A DNA stretch of 27,026 nt, taken from positions 1-27,026 of the forward strand of contig JADEYG010000010.1 in assembly GCA_016906335.1 (NCBI GenBank), written 5' to 3'. Within the stretch, counting starts at the first letter, position 1; every line of letters starts with the position of its first letter. The notes under the pieces were generated by a model. That model made no database searches. It was not told the origin of the DNA and saw only the letters and a program-made list of their open reading frames with translations. The translations under genes were made by a program, and so were the position numbers. Below, in pieces: positions 19,086 to 27,026 of this stretch. The stretch comes from Novakomyces olei. Taxonomy: Eukaryota > Ascomycota > Novakomycetes > Novakomycetales > Novakomycetaceae.

Positions 19086-20640
19086 AATATTGCGGCTGAG
19101 GGTAGGGTTGTGAATTTATATATTATATAAAGATGGTTAAAAATTTTAGCTATCTGATATATTAATAAAAAATTATAGGAGAGCCCCAGTATAAGTTATA
19201 AGAAAACGTCAGAAATAGAAAAATAAGAGTGTGTATCCATGTGTAGAGGTGACAAACGTCGATGAACAATGTTTTTACAAAAAGTCATGGTTATTAGAGG
19301 GTGCAGTAGGAGTTATATATATTGTTTACAGTTGGTTAGTTTATGGGATTTATGGGTTTAAGATTTTAAAGCTCATGACGGCGCAGGGATGCTTTTTTGT
19401 GGCATTAATAATGTATAGTAGATATTTATTTAAGCAATTATGTATATTGTAGTATAATAATGTATGGTTATTTAATGTATAGGAATATGTATGTATAATA
19501 AGTATGGTTAATAATGTATGGTTAAATATGGTGAATGTATTGTAGTATTGTAAGTTGTATGTATATAATGTTGGTAGATAATGTATTGTAAAGTTATTGT
19601 AAGTATGTATGTATATAATGTTGGAGAATATGTATGGAGGATATGTATGTTATATTGTGGTATATAATATATGGTAAATAATGTATTGTAAAGTTAAATG
19701 TATGATAATAATGTTGGTTTAATGTTTGTAAGTAAATGTATATAATGTATGGTAAAATATATGGTAGATATGTTTGTAATTTTGTAAAGTATGTATGTAT
19801 AATATATATTGGTTAGAATCATTGGTATTATATATGGCATTTAATGTTTGGTATTAATTATGGTGGTAATGTATGGAGGGATATGTATTATAATGTATGG
19901 TTATAATATTGGGGGATATGTATGGGATATGTATGGGGAATTAATGGTATGGGATTAATGTATGGAGAATATGTGTATGGGGAATAATGTATGGGGGAAT
20001 AATGTACGGTGATATTTATTTAGTGGTTAGGTTATTTATGGATCGAATGGAGTAGAGAATTATTGAGATTGTTGGATATGAAAGGGGGGAGAGAGTTGGA
20101 GTTGAGATAGGAAGTAAAGGGAAAGAAAAATGGAATAGAGTAATGTGAAAGTTGGCCAAAAAATGTTTGATAAAGGACAGTTATTGAAAGGGAAGATTGT
20201 TTTAATATTATTTAGTATATTTTATAATATTGGTTAAAGTTAGTAAAGGATCAAATAAAATGATGATGTAAAGTTTTAAAAGGCGGAAATTGTATAATAA
20301 TAGTGAAGGGGTGTGAGGGGATGTGGAAAAGTGATGGGGATGAAGAAAGAAAGATTTTGGAAGAGTGAGGGAAGGCAGATGGAAGTTGATGGAGTTAGGA
20401 GGTAGGGCTATGGTTTAAAGTGAGAAGAATTGGGTTATTTAGTTCTAAGTGTATTGAATGTTAGGGTTAGTAATTTTTTATAAGAGATGATAGCATGTGG
20501 GGGAAGAAGTTTATAAAATAGAGAATGGTAATGGGGTTAGGGGTTATGGAGGAATAATGTTTGGTAAATGATGTATGGGGATTAATGTATGGGGATAATG
20601 TATGTAGGAATATCTATGGATATAAATATAAGTATTTTAT
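19085..20640 (+). repeat. Subtelomeric block A with C-depleted minisatellite
   Basis: This is a degenerate copy of the terminal block B. Shared landmarks include AGAGGTGACAAA.CGTCG (about 19244), AAGCTCATGACGGCG (about 19371), the long minisatellite of ATAATGTATGG-like units (19440-20010), GAGAGAGTTG.AGTTGAGAT (about 20089) and TTTGGAAGAGT.GAGGGAAGG (about 20356). Where block B runs into the telomere, block A has a telomere-like scar (about 20397-20470, with GGGTTATTTAG and TTAGGGTTAG), then more minisatellite to 20620. Bases 19436-19819 contain no C on the plus strand. No gene is present; an open frame at 19231-19452 lies in the conserved non-minisatellite part and resembles nothing known. 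Confidence 0.75.
20397..20470 (+). repeat. Interstitial telomere-like scar
   Basis: At the position equivalent to the telomere junction of block B, block A shows GGAGTTAGGAGGTAGGGC, GGGTTATTTAG and TTAGGGTTAG in the same G-rich orientation as the terminal telomere. This fits a former chromosome end, or a recombination junction at telomeric repeats, later capped by the helicase gene and block B. Confidence 0.45.
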
Positions 20641-20949
20641 TAAGCATGGAGTACTAATATAAATATATTCAAAAAATATATATTCAAGACGAAGCTATTG
20701 CGAAATTTCATTTATGTGTAATGTAATCTTAGTCTTTAGCTTTTAATTTAGTATCTTAGCGGTAGTAAAATTCACTTTGCCAAACAGTCATGGAGTATGT
20801 CAAGATTGAGCAATTTGGGGCTTGCATCTGGTGGTGTGTAGAATTTGTTGTGTTCTGCCTCCAAAGCCGGCATTGGAAATAATGCCGGTAGAAAGGCATT
20901 ACAGACATACACATTAGACTCAGGTCTGGGGTCCCTTAAGCTTTGTTGT

Positions 20950-23900
20950 TTCTTATGTTACTGCTAATTCACAGGTGGTTTCCCCAGTGACAACGATTTT
21001 AAGCACACTCCGAGTCTGAGCGAAGTGTGTGAAAGAATTCCTTTTTTGAAAGTTCAGAGGTTTACTATTGCAAAATATGTTCTAAAGTTGCTTCACATCT
21101 CGAAAATGTCTACAGCAGCACGTCTCTGTTGCCATCGCGATGGACTGGGTAAGCACGAAATACAAAGTGCCTTACTTCAGGTCGTTTTTCTCTGAAAAAC
21201 AGTTTATTCGTTATTTTCGCGTATATAAACCACAAGCGGAAATCCCCACTGCTGCTGCTCTTAGATTTCATTTTGAAAACTCAGTCAACTCTACCAGCAA
21301 ATTTTGGATGAATTACAATTCAGATGACCAGAGATACACCCCCGTAGGGTTGCTAAAATTTGGTTTTCATAAAGTGCACATAAAAACTACAGGCCGGAAT
21401 ATCTTGAACAGTTGGGACGAATCGTATAATGTACTTATACGTCAAGAAGTTGGTTTTATGTACCGAAGATTTTTGCGATGTGCGACGAGTCAGGAGGGAA
21501 ATACCTGGGCTATGGCAACCAAACTGAGCAGTTTTGTGCCAGAGTCAGCAGGCCGTTAATTTTCGGCGAAAATTCATTCTACCCGGCAACGCTATTTCGT
21601 ATTGGCCGGTTGCCAGTTGAGTATTCTTTAAGTATTTTCTCACCGAATTAAGTGAATGCAGAAACCTAATGTGAATGGATGCAACCTTGCTTTGGCCGGA
21701 ATATGGTCTTGCTCGGTCCTTTATTCAATATTAGCTTGGTTCATTCAGAATTCACGACGATTTTTGATTCGCCCCATTCTAAGTTCTGTGCGTCACGGAT
21801 GCCTTGGATGAAGGCGACCCATCTAAAGGAATGGGAAAACCGACCAGTTTCCATACATACTATCTGGGTTGATTTATTGTGCGCAACTAGCTCTTTTCAA
21901 AGAAGCGCATCGTTTACCAGGGATATCTAAATGGTGAGGATCGATCGGTATACTGTTGAATTGGAGAGTTTATCTTTTTCAAGTCTCAAAATATTATATG
22001 AATACTGACCATGTATATGGAACACAAACAAAGATCAATGTCATACCATAAAACCTTCTATTTTTATGTATTGAAGTTACCCGGCCCTATACGTTTCATC
22101 TGGTGAAGCAAGCTTTCAAAGTTTGAGAACTGCTCTTATGTTTGACACCGAATTCAAATTTTTATTTGCCATAGACATTTTATACGATTTTATTTACAAA
22201 TACAGAGTTGGATGGTGGTTTTGGTGTCGCACCCAAAACCACGGTATTTAATCAGACGGAAAAATATTTGTATAAGCTTTTGACAGCGAATACGATTGTA
22301 ACGGGCTTTTTTTTCATGACAGAAGGGAGATTGGGATCGATCAAAGTACAGGAAGTTACTTAATATCCGCAGATATGTTTCCTTCGGTATGCATTATACG
22401 TTTTATCGATTTCAGCCCCGCCACTGCGGAGGGCAGAAACAACTACAATCTGGGTACAGAACGGTTCACGGAAACGCAATATTTTTTTATCAAGGATGGC
22501 AAAAATGTCATGGGACGACGTATACAAAACTCCAAAATCTGACTGGGAAGACCGCGGCTATAAGCCGATTTTTGCCTGAAGATGTTTGGTGATCTGCTGT
22601 TGGATTATTTGTGTAGTACAACCATTTTTATTCTACCTTAAGGAATTGTAGGGTTGAGAAGAGACCAACCATCCTTTTATTCATGTCTAATGGTACTTTA
22701 TGGGATGCCCAGAAACTTATCAAATATCTTGCACAATGTTGTTCACACGCTTGTGTGCCAAGTCTTTCCAGTTTCTTCATGGCGAAAAATTCGGTTCAAT
22801 CATTATGTTAATTTGCAACCAAAACTTTGAGAAGCACTGGGAGATATGGATACAGCAGCACCGAAACGATTCTCTATAGCGGATTGCGGGAACCTTATTC
22901 AGCTTCGAATCACGCGACTTCTACGCACCATTCAGTTTACGGTTAACAGTACGGGATTTGCAAATATACCAGATCTTGTATTGAATAACAGCCAAAAAGG
23001 CATGCGAAGCATGATTACATTTTTTAAAATGGATAAGCGATATCTCAGTCAAAAAAATTATACTAACGCGCCAGCCGCACTTCTTGACAAGGTAGAGCTT
23101 ACCAGGTCAACACAAATTTCACAATGAGGATGCTTTGAGAACAGCTAGCGATTATTTGGAATCATTACCAATTTCGCTCCAACATTCAAGGCGAAGCTAT
23201 TATGGGCCTTGTTAAGAAAATCCCAGAAGTAGTACTGTGTTTTCCAACCGGATATGGAAAGACTAGTGTTATACAAGTGGCCGCTAGCACGCATGGTGCA
23301 GTGTGTACCGTGGTTATCGTTCCTTTTGTGCTTTGATGGCTTGATATGGAACGTCATTGCAAATCCATTGGCATAAAACACAGGGGTTTGGACTGCACAG
23401 GACAATCTTGACAAGTTACTACAGCATTACACTTATGTCTATTGAAGATCGCAATTTCAGGCTCTGGGCAACAATACCTAACAAATTTATATCAACGCGG
23501 TATTATGACCCGGCTCGTTTTTGAATGAATGTCATTTAAGTCTAACGGCCGTCATACAGAGCACATTAAAAAAGCTCCCTGATTTGAAATGAATAACGTA
23601 CCTATTGTATTAATGTCTGCAACTTTGCCGCCATCTATACGAGCAAGGTTTGCTGAGCAATTTTTTGCTAGAGGACGCAACTTATTACACCGTGCCCAAG
23701 CCGGCGAGAGGAATATAAGTTACAGGCGTTAAAGATGCAAAAACATTATTTTGGCCGCCTCTAGCACACTCCAAGAAACGCTACATTAAATGAAAGAAAC
23801 CGTCAATGTGTATTACACGAAGCCGAAAAGATGCGGAGGCTATTTCTGAGCGCTGCGGCGCACACTGTTTAAACAGCACGATTGAGTAAGGATACTAAAA

Positions 23901-24775
23901 GAACAGACGCTAATGAACTGGGTTAATGGGAACAAAGCAAAATTTTAGTAGGAACAACAGCAATTGGGACCGGGAATAATATGGAGCACGTCCGCTTGGT
24001 TATCCATGCGGGGTACCCTACGGCTTGATAGATTTCAGTCAGGAATCTGGGCGTGCAGGCAGAAGATGGTGAACAGTCTGTGATTAATATTAGACGACAG
24101 AACAGAAGCCCAAGCGATCGAAAAACCATTGCTCACATATCTCGAGACAACAATTTGTCGACGGAGACTCTTGATAATTTCTTTGACGGCATTGAAAACC
24201 CCCCAGCGTGTGCCCGCTGATGAGTCACTTTGCGACATATGTCAAAATCGCAAGAAATGTCAGATACAGTGGGCAGGGGAGGACTGCGGAGAGAACGCGT
24301 ATTGAAACGAAAGCGGTCGGATATTTTAATTACAGAAAAACATAGAAGAATTGATGATAAAATTAACCGGAAAATGTGTGCTTTGTTTACTCGCAGACAT
24401 CAAGAAATAGAACATACGTTTTATCAGTGCAAAAATCAGCTTAAGTTTAAGTATATGGACGAGAAAAAAAGGCGTTGAATCGAAGTCAGCGAGGATGGAT
24501 CAAGTCTAGTAGCGGTGTTGACCGCTGCTGCTTACCACAAAATATATGCCAGGCACACTTATGCGGGCACGAAACCGTGTAAGTATACTGACAGAATCAT
24601 CCTGCATTGTTTGCTATTTTTTGAATTGAAGTATGATAAGCTTACGTACCGAAAAACTGGATGGAAGAAGAGCTTCCTGCCACGAGGGGTCAGACTGTTT
24701 TATCTGGGGCGGAAAGGAGACGTCTGTGCGGCAAGAATTCGAGCCGTCAGACTTTGTTTATGATATTTTAATGGC
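20950..24775 (+). pseudogene. Telomere-linked RecQ-type helicase gene, frame-broken
   Basis: This is a large superfamily 2 helicase of the kind found at fungal chromosome ends (TLH genes). Near 21060-21110 the sequence YYCKICSKVASHLE is the C2H2-like finger of the OrsD/DUF3505 type that starts many such proteins. A long middle region is followed by the helicase core. It has FPTGYGKTSV (Walker A, about 23241-23270), a VFDECH-like motif II near 23515, VLMSATLPPS (motif III, about 23607), VGTTAIGTGNNMEHVRLVIH (motif V, about 23948-24010) and YGLIDFSQESGRAGR (motif VI, about 24020-24063). The C-terminal part is Cys-rich: SLCDICQNRKKCQ (about 24223), then CCLPQNIC and CKYTDRIILHCLLFFE near 24530-24635. 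A tail resembling SDFVYDILMALRKYKPN ends near 24800. Many one-base shifts and some stops break it. Such helicases are proposed to act in telomere maintenance when telomerase fails. Confidence 0.8.
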
Positions 24776-24799
24776 ACTGAGAAAATATAAGCCAAATTA

Positions 24800-25235
24800 A
24801 ACAGGCCATAGCTGTTACAGGTGTTATAGATCTATATTTAATTCTAAATCCCAGTTCTTTTGCAAAGCAAAGACGTGTACTGTACTCCGAACGTTTGCAG
24901 AATCGAAGAAAGAAACTAAATGTACACACATGTATATGAACTAGACGATCAAATCAGCAAGAACTAGATTTCAAACAAATTATTTTAAGGATTGGGTGAG
25001 TCCGTGCATTACGCTAACCTGTTGTATAAGAACGCTAGCTGCTATTACTATAGTTATTCCCACCTTGCATTTCACGTCTTTACAAAAATCCTCCCATTTC
25101 ATTCGCTGGCCCCTACATTTTAGGAAAGTCCTGTCCATGTTACGTGAATACACGTACGCAACTTGCAATTCACGTAACCTGTAAATCTTATTGGACCTGC
25201 ATTTACTATTACTTGCTGCCGCTAAACTTACAAAT
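24800..25235. other. Spacer between helicase and block B
   Basis: No gene is recognised. The plus strand here still contains many Cs, unlike block B. A perfect 11-base inverted repeat GTTACGTGAAT/ATTCACGTAAC lies at 25139-25149 and 25168-25178 with an 18-base spacer containing CACGTACG. It could be a paired binding site or a small hairpin. Confidence 0.5.
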
Positions 25236-26913
25236 ACTGTCGCGAGGGTAGGTTATTGAATTATAAAATATAATTATTATACAAGTGGCTGCACATATTA
25301 TAGTTATCTGATAATATAATAAAATATTATAGAGAGGGCAACATAGTAATAGAAGTATAATAAGAAATACGTCAAAAAATAAGAAAAATTAAGAGTGTGT
25401 AAGTCCATTAGAGGTGACAAAACGTCGAAAGAACAAGTTTTTTACAAAAAGTGTATGGTTGGATAGAGGGGAGCAGTAGGAGTGGAAAATATATATTTGT
25501 TTACAAGAATTGAATGGTAGTTATGGAGATATATAGGTTTTAAAGATTTATAAAAAGCTCATGACGGCGGCAGGATGCATTTTATGTGCATTATAGTAAT
25601 GTATAGGTAGAAAATTTATTGCAAAGTAATGTATGTATAATAATGTAGTATAATAATGTATAGTATAATAATGTATAGTATAATAATGTATGGTATTATA
25701 ATGTATTTAAAGTAATGTAGTATAATAATATATGGAGGAATAATGTATAGAAGAATAATGTATGGTATATAGTATGGTATAATAATGTATGGTATAATAA
25801 TATATGGTAGAATAATGTATTGTAAAGTTATTGTAAAGTAATGTATGTATAATAATGTATGGAGGGAATAATGTATGGAGGAATAATGTATGTATAATAA
25901 TGTTGGTATAATAATATATTGGTAAAATAATTATTGTAAAGTGAAAATGTATGTATAATAATGTATGTATAATAATGTATTGTTAAAGTAATGTATGTTA
26001 TAAATGTATGGAGAATAAGTATGGAGAATAATGTATGTATAATAATGTGTGGTATAAAATATATAGAAAATAATGTATTGTAAAGTAATGTATGTATAAT
26101 AATATATGGTGAAGAATTAATGTAATGAGAATAATGTATGTAAAGTAATTATGTATTAATAATGTATGGTAGAATTAATATAATGGCATAATTAATGTAT
26201 GGTATAATATATGGCATTAAGTATGGTATTATAATATTATGGTAGAATAAGTATGTAGAATAATGTATGGAGAATATGATGGAGGAATAATGTATGGATG
26301 AATAATGTATGGGATGAATAATGTATAGAGAATAATGTATGGTAAATTAATGTAGGCTAATGTATGGAAATAATGTATGGAGAAATGAGAGAAAATGAAG
26401 AAATAATTAGAAATAATGTAGGGCATAATGTAGGGGCATAGATTATAGATTGTTCAGTTAGGGTTAGGTTAATTATTGGGATAATGTATGTGGTATTATA
26501 ATGTATGAGGAAGTTGTTTTATTAGGTTAGGTGTTTATCAGGGAGTGGAGTAGAGAAATATTGTTGAATTGTTGGATAAAGAAAAGATGGAGAGAGTTGA
26601 GTTGAGATGGGAAAATAGAAGTAGAAAATGGGAATAGATTTATGTAGATTTTGGCAAAAAAAAGGTTGAAAAAGGAGAGTAATTGAAAGAAAGATTGTGA
26701 TTAATATGTATAGTATAATATAGAGTTGTATGTTAGATTATAAAGGGATCAAGCAGCAGGTTAAGGAATATAAAAGATAAAAAAAAGCAGAGAATAGAAA
26801 TAATAATTGATTGAATGGTGTGGGGGGATGGTGAAAAGAGATGGGAGATGAAGAAAGAAAGAATTTGGAAGAGTTGAGGGAAGGAAATGGAAGTAAGATT
26901 GGAGAGGAGAGGC
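25235..26913 (+). repeat. Terminal subtelomeric block B with C-free minisatellite
   Basis: This is the telomere-adjacent repeat block. The first ~380 bases are conserved with block A (AAGAGTGTGTA, GAGGTGACAAAACGTCG, AAGCTCATGACGGCGGC). A minisatellite of about 13-15 bases follows, best seen as three near-perfect ATAATGTATAGTATA units at about 25654-25698, with GGAGGA and TTGTAAAG variants. Bases 25623-26186 (564 nt) contain no C on the plus strand. From about 26540 a purine-rich segment shared with block A leads to the telomere. Open frames on the minus strand are products of the repeat composition. Confidence 0.8.
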
Positions 26914-27026
26914 TTAGGGTTATTTAGGGTTAGTTATAGGGTTAGTTATTAGGGTTAGTTAGGGTTAGTTAGGGGTTAGTATTAGGGGTTAGTTAGGGTT
27001 AGTTAGGGTTAGTTAGGGTTAGTTAG
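26914..27026 (+). repeat. Telomere repeats (TTAGTTAGGG type)
   Basis: The chromosome end carries G-rich repeats running 5'-3' to the window edge. The last ~40 bases are regular 10-base TTAGTTAGGG units (equivalently GGGTTAGTTA). The inner part is irregular, with GGGG and TTATTAGGG variants. The orientation is that of a right-hand telomere. The unit differs from the canonical TTAGGG by an added TTAG and from the Yarrowia lipolytica unit by one base. Confidence 0.9.

Noticed and set aside
19231-19452. A 73-codon plus-strand frame in block A that looks membrane-like.
   Set aside because: The equivalent part of block B does not keep the frame, so coding is unlikely.
19440-20010. CRISPR-like regular repeats.
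   Set aside because: Units are short, contiguous and degenerate without unique spacers, and the setting is a eukaryotic chromosome end.
23185-23206. An ATTCAAGGCGAAGCTATT word in the helicase that nearly matches the repeat at about 20683.
   Set aside because: The match stops after 18 bases on both sides and the helicase copy lies in coding sequence, so chance or a tiny duplication cannot be told apart.
26229-26426. A 65-codon minus-strand frame rich in Tyr, Ile, His and Pro.
   Set aside because: It is the translation of the minisatellite's reverse strand; the residues repeat with the repeat unit and there is no domain.

Overview
The window is the right-hand end of a fungal (ascomycete-type) chromosome. 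The last ~110 bases are G-rich telomeric repeats, mostly a 10-base unit TTAGTTAGGG, one base from the TTAGTCAGGG unit known from Yarrowia lipolytica. The genes have short spliceosomal introns (about 47-121 nt, several with a CTAAC-like branch site just before the acceptor). The species cannot be named from the sequence alone.

Bases 1-15810 are a gene-dense metabolic region. From left to right I recognise a peroxisomal FAD amino-acid/fructosyl-amine oxidase (+), delta-1-pyrroline-5-carboxylate dehydrogenase (-), pyrroline-5-carboxylate reductase (-), proline dehydrogenase (-), aspartate aminotransferase (-), a DapA-family aldolase (+) and an OPT oligopeptide transporter (+). In animals, proline/hydroxyproline dehydrogenase, ALDH4A1, aspartate aminotransferase and 4-hydroxy-2-oxoglutarate aldolase form the complete trans-4-hydroxyproline catabolic pathway. 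Side by side with a peptide importer and a PTS1-tagged FAD oxidase, they suggest a subtelomeric cluster for using proline/hydroxyproline-rich peptides such as collagen or plant wall proteins. Clusters of HGATAR sites upstream of the transporter, the oxidase and proline dehydrogenase suggest control by a nitrogen-responsive GATA factor. No dedicated transcription factor was recognised.

Bases ~15811-19085 are a transition zone. An AT-rich stretch with TTTAGTTAG-like runs leads into a GC-rich island (about 17300-18700) that carries a decayed JmjC-domain gene (-) and is packed with short perfect inverted repeats.

Bases ~19085-27026 are the subtelomere proper: block A (C-depleted minisatellite and a telomere-like scar), a decayed telomere-linked RecQ-type helicase gene (+, about 20950-24775) with an N-terminal zinc finger and Cys-rich C-terminus, then block B (a second copy of block A) and the telomere.

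A caution for every gene: almost all are interrupted by one- or two-base shifts of frame while the codons between stay well conserved and in-frame stops are rare. That looks more like uncorrected long-read indel error, or very recent decay, than ancient pseudogenes. Gene ends below are therefore approximate unless stated.
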